DNA of 64,000 nucleotides, taken from contig NZ_JAJEWP010000007.1 in assembly GCF_020687825.1 (NCBI RefSeq), positions 1 through 64,000 of the forward strand, in the 5' to 3' direction. This document shows, one piece after another, positions 36,357 to 45,203 of this stretch; the stretch's first letter is position 1; the number at the start of each line of letters is the position of its first letter. Below the pieces are notes generated by a model. It was given only the letters and a program-made list of their open reading frames with translations. It did no database searches and had not been told where the DNA came from. Position numbers and translations under genes: made by a program. Source of the stretch: Fluctibacter halophilus (GTDB taxonomy: Bacteria > Pseudomonadota > Gammaproteobacteria > Enterobacterales > Alteromonadaceae).

Positions 36357-37502
36357 TTACAGTGCGTCGCGCAATGCGTCGACTTTGTCGGTGGCTTCCC
36401 AGGGGAATTCGCTGCGGCCGAAATGGCCATAGGCGGCGGTAGCCTGATAGATGGGCCGCTCCAGATCGAGCATCTGGATCAACCCGTACGGGCGCAGGTC
36501 GAACACACGACGTACTGCCTGGGTCAACGCCTCATCGGAGACTTTACCGGTACCGAAGGTTTCGATGTTGATTGACGTAGGCTCGGCAACACCAATGGCA
36601 TAGGACACCTGGATTTCGCACCGATCCGCCAGTCCCGCTGCAACAATATTTTTGGCCACAAAGCGGCCCGCGTAGGCGGCACTGCGGTCAACTTTGGACG
36701 GATCTTTTCCGGAGAATGCCCCACCACCATGACGGGCCATGCCGCCGTAGGTGTCAACGATGATCTTACGTCCGGTCAAACCACAGTCGCCCATTGGGCC
36801 ACCAATCACAAACCGTCCGGTGGGGTTGATGAAAAACTTGGTGCTTTGGTTCAGCCACTGAGCCGGTAGCACAGGTTTGATGATTTCTTCCATCACCGCT
36901 TCCTGCAAATCCGCTGTGCTGATGGAGTCACAATGTTGAGTGGACAATACCACAGCGTCGATACCGACAGGTTGATTGTCTTCGTAAACGAAGGTCACCT
37001 GGCTTTTGGCGTCCGGACGTAACCATGACAGTGTGCCGTTCTTGCGCACCTCAGCCTGACGCTTTACCAAGCGGTGGGAGTAGGTCACTGGCGCGGGCAT
37101 CAGCACGTCGGTTTCGTTGCTGGCGTAGCCGAACATCAGGCCCTGGTCACCGGCACCCTGATCTTCGGGACGAGAACGATCAACCCCTTGGTTGATGTCG
37201 GGAGACTGTTTACCAATGGCATTCAGCACCGCACAGGAATCGGCATCAAAGCCCATGTCTGAGTGGGTGTATCCGATATTGCGCACAGTGCTGCGCGTCA
37301 GCTCTTCGATATCAACCCACGCTGATGTCGTGACTTCACCACCGACCAGCACCATGCCAGTTTTGACAAAGGTTTCACAGGCAACGCGTGCCTTGGGGTC
37401 CTGGGCAAGAATGGCATCCAGTACTGCATCAGAAATCTGATCGGCAATTTTGTCCGGATGGCCTTCAGAGACGGACTCGGAGGTGAATAAATGTTTCGCC
37501 AT
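36357..37502 (-). CDS. metK: S-adenosylmethionine synthetase
   Basis: 381 residues. It makes S-adenosylmethionine from methionine and ATP. The N terminus [19 protein letters not shown] carries an active-site His and the metal ligand. Also visible are [14 protein letters not shown], the DQGLMFGYA loop, TQVTF-like KSQVTFVYE, the P-loop-like [18 protein letters not shown], and a C-terminal [12 protein letters not shown]. Length is as in E. coli. The leader has a MetJ-like operator and an intrinsic terminator upstream of the start, described separately. It is divergent from tkt. Confidence 0.97.
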   Translation of the reverse strand: MAKHLFTSESVSEGHPDKIADQISDAVLDAILAQDPKARVACETFVKTGMVLVGGEVTTSAWVDIEELTRSTVRNIGYTHSDMGFDADSCAVLNAIGKQSPDINQGVDRSRPEDQGAGDQGLMFGYASNETDVLMPAPVTYSHRLVKRQAEVRKNGTLSWLRPDAKSQVTFVYEDNQPVGIDAVVLSTQHCDSISTADLQEAVMEEIIKPVLPAQWLNQSTKFFINPTGRFVIGGPMGDCGLTGRKIIVDTYGGMARHGGGAFSGKDPSKVDRSAAYAGRFVAKNIVAAGLADRCEIQVSYAIGVAEPTSINIETFGTGKVSDEALTQAVRRVFDLRPYGLIQMLDLERPIYQATAAYGHFGRSEFPWEATDKVDALRDAL

Positions 37503-37532
37503 GTAGGTATCCTGTTATCTGTTATAGACCGT

Positions 37533-37556
37533 AAAAAAAACCTTGCTGGCAAGGTT
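37533..37556 (-). terminator. Intrinsic terminator in the metK leader
   Basis: On the minus strand AACCTTG-CCAG-CAAGGTT is followed by a run of T, 31 bases before the metK ATG. Because it precedes the gene it would act as an attenuator of metK, unless it ends an unseen upstream transcript. Confidence 0.7.
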
Positions 37557-37578
37557 ATCGGTTCAATGGCTACGTAGT

Positions 37579-37614
37579 TTACCCAATCGGGATCATTTTT
37601 GCCAGTCTTTCCAT
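37579..37614 (-). promoter_or_regulatory. Possible leader peptide of metK
   Basis: An 11-codon frame reads MERLAKMIPIG with an in-frame Met codon. Its CTGGCAA segment (37599-37605) is complementary to TTGCCAG (37546-37552) in the terminator, so the two could form an anti-terminator. The ribosome site is weak, so translation is uncertain. Confidence 0.35.
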
Positions 37615-37632
37615 CTAGACGTCCAAATGGCT
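37609..37632. promoter_or_regulatory. MetJ-like operator before metK
   Basis: Three adjacent 8-mers TTCCATCT, AGACGTCC and AAATGGCT match the met-box consensus AGACGTCT at 4, 7 and 5 positions. The stretch CCATCTAGACGTCCAAATGG (37611-37630) is also a near-palindrome around ACGT. Tandem partial met boxes are the normal form of MetJ operators in gammaproteobacteria. Confidence 0.55.
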
Positions 37633-37851
37633 GGCGTTACGTTTGCTTTCCATCCTGTGCGGTAACCGTCGGGGAATTGAGGTTAGGGGCAAAAACTGAC
37701 GGTTATGAGATGAAAAAACGCATATGTAAAAACAATTTCATTAAAGATTAACCGTTGAAGTTCCCTGTTTGGTGGGTGAAAATGGCCGGCCTTACGTAAC
37801 AGCGACACTTATTTTGTGGCTGACAGCTCGTCAGTCTACCCAGGAGAGACT

Positions 37852-39852
37852 ATGCCTTCACGTCGAGAACTTGCCAACGCTATTCGGGCGTTGAGTATGG
37901 ATGCCGTTCAAAAAGCCAAGTCGGGTCACCCCGGCGCGCCGATGGGGATGGCCGATATTGCCCAGGTGTTATGGGGAGATTTCCTGCAACATAACCCGGT
38001 CAACCCGGCGTGGCCAAATCGGGATCGTTTTGTACTGTCCAACGGGCATGGCTCGATGTTGATTTATTCGTTGTTACACCTGACCGGCTATGACTTGCCA
38101 CTGGAAGAACTAAAGCAGTTCCGTCAATTGCACTCTAAGACACCAGGTCACCCTGAATACGGCTATGCACCGGGTGTAGAGACCACAACCGGCCCCCTGG
38201 GACAGGGGATCAGTAATGCCGTCGGTATGGCCATTGCTGAAAAAGCACTGGCCGCACAGTTTAACCGCCCTGGCCATAACATTGTTGATCATTACACCTA
38301 TGCGTTCCTCGGTGACGGGTGTCTGATGGAAGGGATTTCCCATGAGAGCTGTTCACTGGCCGGTACGTTGGGGCTGGGCAAGTTAATCGCATTTTGGGAT
38401 GACAATGGTATTTCTATCGACGGCGAAGTCGAAGGTTGGTTTACCGATGACACACCCGCTCGTTTCCGTGCCTACGGCTGGCACGTGATTGAGGCCGTCG
38501 ATGGCCACGATCCCGAGCAGATCCGCAGTGCTATCGAAGCGGCTCGTGCAGAGTCCGATAAACCGACATTGATTTGCTGCAAGACCATCATTGGCTTTGG
38601 TTCCCCAAATAAGCAAGGTAAAGAGGATTGCCATGGTGCGCCGCTGGGTGAGGATGAAATTGCGTTGGCCCGTGAAGCCCTGAATTGGCCACACCCTGCG
38701 TTTGAAATACCGCAGGATATCTACGCTGGTTGGGATGCGAAAGCTGACGGTCAGCAACGTGAACAGGATTGGGCTAAGACCTTTGATGCCTACCAGACCG
38801 CCTACCCTGAGCTGGCGGCGGAATTCAATCGCCGGATGGGCGGTGAACTGCCTGCCGATTGGGACAGCAAGGCGTCTGCCTATATCCAGCAGTTGCAGGA
38901 TACGCCTGAGAATGTGGCGACCCGTAAAGCCTCTCAGAATGCGCTCAACGCATTCGGTCCGTTATTGCCGGAATTGATGGGCGGTTCAGCGGATTTGGCC
39001 GGTTCAAACCTGACACTGTGGTCTGGCAGTAAGGGCCTGACCGCCGATGATGCCTCAGGTAACTATGTATTTTATGGCGTGCGCGAGTTCGGCATGTCAG
39101 CGATGATGAACGGTATCTGCCTGCACGGCGGTTTTAAAGCCTACGGTGCAACGTTCCTGATGTTCATGGAGTATGCCCGCAACGCAGTGCGTATGGCTGC
39201 CTTGATGAAGGTGCCGAGCATTTTCGTTTACACCCACGACTCGATTGGATTGGGCGAAGATGGCCCGACCCACCAACCGGTTGAACAACTGGTGGCACTG
39301 CGCGCGACGCCAAATCTGGATAACTGGCGCCCCTGTGATCAGGTAGAATCTGCGGTCGCATGGAAGGCCGCGATTGAACGGACCGACGGTCCAACATCGT
39401 TGATCTTCACCCGTCAGGGATTACCACAACAGGATAGAAACGCCCAGCAACTGGCGGATATCGCCAAGGGCGGTTACGTGCTCAAAGACTGTGATGGACA
39501 ACCTGAGTTGTTGTTGATTGCGACCGGTTCTGAAGTGCAACTGGCGGTGGAAGCCTGTGATGCGCTGACGGCACAAGGACGTAAGGTGCGTGTTGTCTCA
39601 ATGCCTTGTACCGATGTGTTTGAGCAGCAGGATACAGCCTACCAGAACAGTGTGTTGCCGCCGCAGGTGACCCATCGCGTGGCCGTCGAGGCGATGAGCA
39701 AAGATTTTTGGTACAAGTATGTTGGCCTGTCAGGTAAAATTATCGGCATGGACTCGTTTGGTGAGTCAGCGCCGGCCGGCGACTTGTTCAAGCACTTTAA
39801 TATCACCACCGACGCGGTGTTGCAGGCTGCCAACGAACTGCTGGCAAGCTGA
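37852..39852 (+). CDS. tkt: Transketolase
   Basis: 666 residues. It is a thiamine-diphosphate enzyme of the non-oxidative pentose-phosphate pathway. [20 protein letters not shown], the ThDP/metal motif [22 protein letters not shown], and the pyrimidine-domain FGVREF-like [14 protein letters not shown] with [17 protein letters not shown] are clear. I place the start at ATG 37852 ([12 protein letters not shown]), with AGGAGA 5 bases upstream; the frame extends 12 codons further without a ribosome site. First gene of the tkt-epd-pgk-aldolase cluster. Confidence 0.97.
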   Translation: MPSRRELANAIRALSMDAVQKAKSGHPGAPMGMADIAQVLWGDFLQHNPVNPAWPNRDRFVLSNGHGSMLIYSLLHLTGYDLPLEELKQFRQLHSKTPGHPEYGYAPGVETTTGPLGQGISNAVGMAIAEKALAAQFNRPGHNIVDHYTYAFLGDGCLMEGISHESCSLAGTLGLGKLIAFWDDNGISIDGEVEGWFTDDTPARFRAYGWHVIEAVDGHDPEQIRSAIEAARAESDKPTLICCKTIIGFGSPNKQGKEDCHGAPLGEDEIALAREALNWPHPAFEIPQDIYAGWDAKADGQQREQDWAKTFDAYQTAYPELAAEFNRRMGGELPADWDSKASAYIQQLQDTPENVATRKASQNALNAFGPLLPELMGGSADLAGSNLTLWSGSKGLTADDASGNYVFYGVREFGMSAMMNGICLHGGFKAYGATFLMFMEYARNAVRMAALMKVPSIFVYTHDSIGLGEDGPTHQPVEQLVALRATPNLDNWRPCDQVESAVAWKAAIERTDGPTSLIFTRQGLPQQDRNAQQLADIAKGGYVLKDCDGQPELLLIATGSEVQLAVEACDALTAQGRKVRVVSMPCTDVFEQQDTAYQNSVLPPQVTHRVAVEAMSKDFWYKYVGLSGKIIGMDSFGESAPAGDLFKHFNITTDAVLQAANELLAS

Positions 39853-39860
39853 CAGATAGT

Positions 39861-39883
39861 GGGCGCCTGAGGGCGCCCTTTTT
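39861..39883 (+). terminator. Terminator between tkt and epd
   Basis: GGGCGCC-TGAG-GGCGCCC followed by TTTTT, 8 bases after the tkt stop. Because epd follows only 26 bases later with no obvious new promoter, it may lower rather than stop downstream transcription. Confidence 0.75.
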
Positions 39884-39908
39884 ACTTTGATGGGGTAACA
39901 ACACAGCT

Positions 39909-40934
39909 ATGTTGCGCATTGCAATTAACGGTTTTGGGCGGATTGGACGCAATGTTCTGCGCGCGTTGTATGAAACCGGACGCAATCAGGGGATAAAGGT
40001 GGTGGCCATTAACGAATTGGCCGAACCACAGGGCATCGCCCACCTCCTGAAATATGACACCTCTCATGGCCGGTTTGGCTTCGACGTTAGCTTGCAGGGT
40101 GATCAATTGTCGGTTGCAGGCGACCAGATTACGTTGTTGCAGCAGGCACAGATAGAGGACCTACCTTGGGGGGAGTTAGGCGTTGATTTGGTGCTGGAGT
40201 GCACCGGTGTCTATGGCGAGCGTCGTTTTGGTCAGCAACACCTGGATCAGGGCGCCCGCAAAGTGTTGTTTTCGCAACCTTGCAGTGCCGATGAAGATGT
40301 GGATGCCACGGTGATTTACGGGATCAATGATTGTGCTCTGCGACCCGAACATAAACTGGTCTCCGCCGGCTCCTGCACCACTAACTGTATCGTACCGGTG
40401 ATTGAGGCGCTCGATAGGGCCTTCACCGTACAAAGTGGTACCATTACCACCATTCACTCGTCGATGCATGATCAGCAGGTGATTGATGCTTACCACAGTG
40501 ATTTACGTCGCACCCGGGCTGCAAGCCAGTCGATCATCCCGGTGGATACCCGCCTGGCTCGGGGAATAGAGCGTATTTTGCCTAAATTTGCCGGTAAATT
40601 TGAAGCCATCGCCGTGCGTGTCCCGACCATCAATGTGACCGCCATGGATCTCAGTGTGACCCTGGCCAGTGAAGTCACCATTGACGAAGTTAATGGTGCC
40701 CTGCGGGACAGCCGCGAGGGTCGTCTCAGTGGCATATTGGGGTACACCGAAGAACCCCTGGTATCGATAGATTTTAACCACGATCCCCATTCGTGCATTG
40801 TTGATGGCACGCAAACCCGGGTTTCCCACAAGCAACTGGTGAAAACCCTGGTTTGGTGTGACAATGAATGGGGGTTTGCAAACCGTATGATCGACACCGC
40901 TATGGCCATGTTTGCCATGGAAAACGTGTCTTGA
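39909..40934 (+). CDS. epd: D-erythrose-4-phosphate dehydrogenase
   Basis: 341 residues, GAPDH family. It oxidises erythrose-4-phosphate to 4-phosphoerythronate, the first step of the DXP-dependent pyridoxal-phosphate route. [17 protein letters not shown] is the NAD site; [12 protein letters not shown] carries the catalytic Cys156, and the general-base His is in [24 protein letters not shown] in place of the usual IHAYTNDQ of GAPDH, plus the tkt-epd-pgk context, favours epd over gapA. Cotranscribed with pgk, 21 bases upstream of it. Confidence 0.9.
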   Translation: MLRIAINGFGRIGRNVLRALYETGRNQGIKVVAINELAEPQGIAHLLKYDTSHGRFGFDVSLQGDQLSVAGDQITLLQQAQIEDLPWGELGVDLVLECTGVYGERRFGQQHLDQGARKVLFSQPCSADEDVDATVIYGINDCALRPEHKLVSAGSCTTNCIVPVIEALDRAFTVQSGTITTIHSSMHDQQVIDAYHSDLRRTRAASQSIIPVDTRLARGIERILPKFAGKFEAIAVRVPTINVTAMDLSVTLASEVTIDEVNGALRDSREGRLSGILGYTEEPLVSIDFNHDPHSCIVDGTQTRVSHKQLVKTLVWCDNEWGFANRMIDTAMAMFAMENVS

Positions 40935-40955
40935 TAACCACACTACGAGGACAGT

Positions 40956-42131
40956 ATGGCCATTATTAATATGACCGATTTGGATCTGGCTGGGAAACGT
41001 GTATTGATCCGCCAGGACCTGAATGTGCCGGTGAAGGACGGCAAGGTAACCTCAGACGCGCGCATCAAAGCGTCACTGCCGACCTTACAACGTGCCTTGC
41101 AAGCCGGCGCCAAAGTCATGGTGATGTCTCACCTCGGACGTCCCACGGAAGGGCAGGCGGAAGCCGAGTTTTCCTTGCAGCCGGTAGTAGACTACCTCAA
41201 TGACGCACTGGACTGCCCGGTACGTCTGGCTACGGACTATCTGAACGGCATCGACATCGCAGATGGCGAACTGGTAGTGCTTGAAAATGTCCGCTTCAAT
41301 GTGGGTGAGAAGAAGGACGATGAAACCCTGTCCAAGCAATATGCAGCACTGTGTGATGTGTATGTAATGGATGCGTTTGGTACTGCTCATCGTGCCCAGG
41401 CTTCCACCCATGGCGCAGGGGTGCATGCGCCTGTGGCTTGTGCGGGACCGTTGCTGGCCGCTGAACTGGATGCGCTGGGTAAAGCGCTGGACAACCCCAA
41501 ACGGCCTTTGCTGGCCATCGTTGGTGGCTCCAAAGTATCGACCAAACTGACGGTGCTGGATTCGTTGTCGACCAAAGTTGATCAACTGATCGTCGGCGGT
41601 GGTATCGCCAATACCTTTATCGCGGCTACCGGTCACCCGGTGGGCAAGTCGCTGTATGAAGCTGACTTGCAGGATGAAGCCCTGCGTCTGTTGGCGGCGG
41701 CAAAAGCCAATGGCGGCGATATTCCCGTACCGGTGGATGTGGTCACCGGCAAGGTGTTTGCCGAGGATGCCGAAGCAACCCTGAAGGGGGTCGATGCGGT
41801 GGCTGATGATGACATGATCTTTGATATCGGTCCTCAGACGGCGGCGCAGTTAGCCACCTACATCAAGAATGCCGGTACCATTGTCTGGAATGGTCCGGTA
41901 GGCGTGTTTGAATTTGATCAGTTTGGTGAAGGCACGAAGGCCATCGCACAGGCGATTGCCGACAGTGAGGCCTTCTCGATTGCCGGCGGTGGCGATACAC
42001 TGGCGGCTGTCGACAAATACCAGATTGCCGACAAGGTATCGTACATTTCCACTGGCGGTGGTGCGTTTCTGGAATTTCTGGAAGGTAAGACCCTGCCAGC
42101 GGTGGCCATGCTGGAAAAGCGTGGCGCTTAA
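40956..42131 (+). CDS. pgk: Phosphoglycerate kinase
   Basis: 391 residues, full length. It transfers phosphate between 1,3-bisphosphoglycerate and [68 protein letters not shown], the nucleotide site [32 protein letters not shown] and [17 protein letters not shown] are all present. ACGAGGA lies before the ATG. In the conserved epd-pgk order. Confidence 0.98.
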   Translation: MAIINMTDLDLAGKRVLIRQDLNVPVKDGKVTSDARIKASLPTLQRALQAGAKVMVMSHLGRPTEGQAEAEFSLQPVVDYLNDALDCPVRLATDYLNGIDIADGELVVLENVRFNVGEKKDDETLSKQYAALCDVYVMDAFGTAHRAQASTHGAGVHAPVACAGPLLAAELDALGKALDNPKRPLLAIVGGSKVSTKLTVLDSLSTKVDQLIVGGGIANTFIAATGHPVGKSLYEADLQDEALRLLAAAKANGGDIPVPVDVVTGKVFAEDAEATLKGVDAVADDDMIFDIGPQTAAQLATYIKNAGTIVWNGPVGVFEFDQFGEGTKAIAQAIADSEAFSIAGGGDTLAAVDKYQIADKVSYISTGGGAFLEFLEGKTLPAVAMLEKRGA

Positions 42132-42237
42132 GCAGAATACATAAATAACAAGAGGGGCGATAAACGCCTCCCTATGAATAACCCTTTGTAACCTACACAA
42201 GCCGACAGGCTTGATCCGACAGTAAGGAATGTTGCCC

Positions 42238-43137
42238 ATGGCATCACAAGCACAACGAGACATGCTGGACAAAGTGAAACAGCAAAATGGTTTCATCGCC
42301 GCGCTGGACCAAAGTGGTGGTAGTACACCCAAAGCATTGCGTCTTTACGGCGTGATGGAAAGCGAATACAACGGTGATGAGGAAATGTTCGCCAAAGTGC
42401 ACGAAATGCGCACGCGGATCATTACCAGCCCGGCGTTTAACGGCGAGCGCGTGTTAGGTGCCATTCTGTTTGAAAACACCCTCGACCGTACGATCAAGGG
42501 TAAGTCTTCAGCCCAGTTCCTGTGGCAGGACAAACAGGTAGTGCCGTTTTTGAAAGTGGACAAAGGCCTGGCCGATGAGAGCAATGGCGTCCAGCTGATG
42601 AAAGACATGCCAGGCCTGGATGAGTTGCTGGCCAAAGCCAACGCACAGGACGTGTTTGGCACTAAAATGCGCTCGGTGGTCAAGCTCGCCAATGCCGAAG
42701 GTATCAACGCTGTGGTTGAGCAACAGTTCGCGGTTGGCAAGCAAATCATGGCTGCTGGTCTGGTGCCCATCATTGAGCCTGAAGTGGACATTCACAGTCC
42801 GGAGAAAGCGCAGGCTGAGGCGCTATTGCGTGACGCGTTGATGGCGCAGCTCGACGCCCTGCAACCGGATCAGTTGGTGATGCTGAAACTGACCTTGCCT
42901 GAGCAGGCAAATTTCTACAAGTCCTGTGTCGACCACCCCAATGTGTTGAAAGTGGTTGCGCTGTCCGGCGGCTATAGCCGTGATGATGCCAATGCCAAGT
43001 TGGCTGAGAACCATGGCATGATTGCCAGCTTCTCCCGTGCGCTGACCGAAGGTGTCAGTGCCCAGCAAAGCGATGACGAATTCAACGCCTCGCTGGATGC
43101 TGCGATTGAAAGCATTTATCAGGCGTCGCTGACCTGA
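42238..43137 (+). CDS. Class I fructose-bisphosphate aldolase
   Basis: 299 residues of the Schiff-base, metal-free type: KQQNGFIAALDQSGGSTPKAL, ITSPAFNGERVLGAILFENT, VPFLKVDKGLADE, GLVPIIEPEVDIHSP, VVALSGGYSRDDANAKLAENHG. The Lys in MLKLTLPEQ is the likely imine former. In E. coli the gene after pgk is the zinc class II enzyme fbaA; here a class I enzyme takes the place. I prefer ATG 42238 (MASQAQRD), with AAGGA 10 bases upstream, over ATG 42229, which would be too close. It ends at a strong terminator. Confidence 0.93.
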   Translation: MASQAQRDMLDKVKQQNGFIAALDQSGGSTPKALRLYGVMESEYNGDEEMFAKVHEMRTRIITSPAFNGERVLGAILFENTLDRTIKGKSSAQFLWQDKQVVPFLKVDKGLADESNGVQLMKDMPGLDELLAKANAQDVFGTKMRSVVKLANAEGINAVVEQQFAVGKQIMAAGLVPIIEPEVDIHSPEKAQAEALLRDALMAQLDALQPDQLVMLKLTLPEQANFYKSCVDHPNVLKVVALSGGYSRDDANAKLAENHGMIASFSRALTEGVSAQQSDDEFNASLDAAIESIYQASLT

Positions 43138-43161
43138 TAACGGAGCGCCTAAAAAAATAAG

Positions 43162-43192
43162 AAAGCCGGTGCCGACAGGCACCGGCTTTTTT
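43162..43192 (+). terminator. Intrinsic terminator after the aldolase gene
   Basis: AAAGCCGGTGCC-GACA-GGCACCGGCTTT followed by T residues; a 12-bp stem that closes the tkt-epd-pgk-aldolase unit. Confidence 0.95.
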
Positions 43193-43280
43193 GTGAGTAA
43201 CGGCAAAATCCACCTAGATGCTGCCCTCGCCACGATCTTCGGCTATGCTGTCAGACACAACCGGTTTACAACGGATGACA

Positions 43281-43616
43281 ATGACCGCACAACGACTGCC
43301 CCTGTATAAAAAACTCACCGTCACTTTTCGGGTAGAGCCCGGTTGTCTGGGACCGGACGGCAAAGATCATATCGAGGCATTCTGCCGCTATGCGAAAAAT
43401 GCGGTTGCACCCCTACACAATGAGTTCGTGCGTTGGGTGATCACCCCTCGGTATGACAAATCCCTGCCGGAAACGGAATACAAGACCAATGGTAAACGAC
43501 TCAGTGCCGAGCAGGCGGCCCAGTACCTGGGTATTTTCGAACAGTCGCTGTCTGAGTTTGAGGAGCACCTTGAGGAGCAGTTGTCAGAATTGATTGACGA
43601 TTTTCACGGCCGCTAG
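43281..43616 (+). CDS. Small protein of unknown function
   Basis: 111 residues, soluble, acidic C terminus (LSEFEEHLEEQLSELIDDF) that looks like an amphipathic helix. The N-terminal half contains KLTVTFRVEPGCLGPDGKDHIEAFC. I recognise no family, though the protein reads as a genuine conserved type. ATG 43281 has AACGGA 5 bases upstream; ATG 43275 is the alternative. It stands alone between the aldolase terminator and convergent ppx, with 2 bases between the stops. Confidence 0.75.
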   Translation: MTAQRLPLYKKLTVTFRVEPGCLGPDGKDHIEAFCRYAKNAVAPLHNEFVRWVITPRYDKSLPETEYKTNGKRLSAEQAAQYLGIFEQSLSEFEEHLEEQLSELIDDFHGR

Positions 43617-43618
43617 GG

Positions 43619-45148
43619 TTACTTCACCACCAGTCGCAAATCCATCGCTAACCAGTACTGTTTTTCATAGCTCAGATCGGCGGCCAAGATGGGCTTATTT
43701 TTAAGCCAGCCAGTCGGGAAGGTCAGGTATAAGGTGCGCTTATGCGCGCGAATTTCCATCGGCGGCAACCAATCGTCCTGGCGTTTCTGGTTCATCAGTA
43801 CCGCCAGTCGTAACAGTGCTATAAGGCGTACCACCATGGCGCTGTCATACTCGGAAAAATCCGGGATATCCTCAAGCCTGACTTTCTTGCGGTGAAACCG
43901 GGCCAACAGCGCAAGCAGTGTTTGTTGCTCCTGGTTGAAGCCGGGCAATTCGAGGTTTTGCAGGATATACGCGGAGTGGCGCTGCACCCCCCGCGAGTTG
44001 ATGTGCAGACCGACTTCATGCAACAGCGCAGCCCACCCCAGCATCGGCATGCAATCGGGGTGGTTGAGCCCCCAGCCCTGATTGGCTGCCGTCAGTAGCA
44101 ACTGCGCACTGGACAATACCCGTTTGGCGTGGGCAGTATCCACATCGTAGCGGGTCGCCAGACTTTCGGCCGTGCGCTCCCGGATATCATGATGTTGCAA
44201 GCGATCTTCCATTTCGTACAACACCCCTTCGCGCAAAGCGGCCGGAGAGTATTGCAACATGTCGAGGTTGAGGCTTTCAAAAGCGGCGGTCAGGATCGCC
44301 AGACCGGCTGCCAGCACCGGGCGCCGTTCTTCGGTTAACCCCTCTAACTGCAATGCGTCACAGTGGCCGGCTTTTTGTACGGCTTTGACCAGTGCATCCA
44401 GCGCGCTGCGAGACAGGGTGTCAGGCGCGAGCCAAGGCTCGAAATGCAATGCCAGTTGGGTGGCTATTTTTATCGTTCCGGAGGTGCCGATGACGTGCTG
44501 CCAGCCGACTCTGGGGAAGCGCTTGTCGATGCTTTCAAGCTCTTGTTGGGCGGCAGTAATGGCTTTCTTGAAGTGTTTACGCTGGCATTGGCCGTCAGCG
44601 AAAAAACGACGTGTGTAGCTGACACACCCCATCTGCAAACTGGATAACACTTTGGTGTCGAAACCCTTGCCGATGATGAATTCGGTTGAGCCACCGCCGA
44701 TGTCCATCACCAGTCGCTGACCCTCATCATAATTGGTGTGTGCCACACCGGAATAGATCAATCGGGCTTCTTCACTGCCGGGTATGATCTCAATCGGGTA
44801 GGGAAGAATGTCTTTGGCGCCACGAATAAACGCCTTGGCGTTTTTGGCTTTGCGCAAGGTATAAGTGGCTACAATGCGCACCGTATCGGGTTCAAAGCCT
44901 TGTAAACTTTCGGCGATGACTCTCAGGGTTTGCCAGCCCCGCTGCATGGCTTCTTCGGATAGCATGCCCTGCTCGTTCAGGCCGTCGGCAAGACTCACCC
45001 GCTGTTTGACCCGATGCAGGATTTGCACGCTGCCAGCCACAATACGCGCCACCACCAGGTGAAAACTGTTGGAGCCGATATCCAGGGCGGCAACATTGCT
45101 GACTTCCCGGGTTTCTACGTTGTCAAAAGCAGTGGTGAAGGTTGCCAT
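43619..45148 (-). CDS. ppx: Exopolyphosphatase
   Basis: 509 residues, the usual Ppx length. It releases phosphate from polyphosphate chain ends. ALDIGSNSFHLVVAR is the N-terminal actin-like phosphate loop. TYTLRKAKNAKAFI, IIPGSEEARLIYSGV and VMDIGGGSTEFIIG follow, with GTSGTIKIATQ in the second domain. The C-terminal HD-like helical domain (LGWAALLHEVGLHIN) separates Ppx from the shorter GppA-like proteins. It lies 55 bases after ppk on the same strand, so the synthesising and degrading enzymes are probably cotranscribed. Confidence 0.94.
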   Translation of the reverse strand: MATFTTAFDNVETREVSNVAALDIGSNSFHLVVARIVAGSVQILHRVKQRVSLADGLNEQGMLSEEAMQRGWQTLRVIAESLQGFEPDTVRIVATYTLRKAKNAKAFIRGAKDILPYPIEIIPGSEEARLIYSGVAHTNYDEGQRLVMDIGGGSTEFIIGKGFDTKVLSSLQMGCVSYTRRFFADGQCQRKHFKKAITAAQQELESIDKRFPRVGWQHVIGTSGTIKIATQLALHFEPWLAPDTLSRSALDALVKAVQKAGHCDALQLEGLTEERRPVLAAGLAILTAAFESLNLDMLQYSPAALREGVLYEMEDRLQHHDIRERTAESLATRYDVDTAHAKRVLSSAQLLLTAANQGWGLNHPDCMPMLGWAALLHEVGLHINSRGVQRHSAYILQNLELPGFNQEQQTLLALLARFHRKKVRLEDIPDFSEYDSAMVVRLIALLRLAVLMNQKRQDDWLPPMEIRAHKRTLYLTFPTGWLKNKPILAADLSYEKQYWLAMDLRLVVK

Positions 45149-45203
45149 AGGGTTCCATTATCACAGGCAGTGGTTCGGTTATACCATTTACCGCCGAGGG
45201 CCT

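Larger units (their letters stand above)
37503..37851. other. Shared metK/tkt upstream region
   Basis: Runs between the divergent metK and tkt starts. On the minus strand it holds a plausible promoter (TTTACA, 17 bases, CATAAC; about 37727 down to 37699), the MetJ-like operator, a short Met-containing frame and an intrinsic terminator before metK. On the plus strand I see the tkt ribosome site AGGAGA at 37842-37847 but no confident promoter. Confidence 0.55.
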
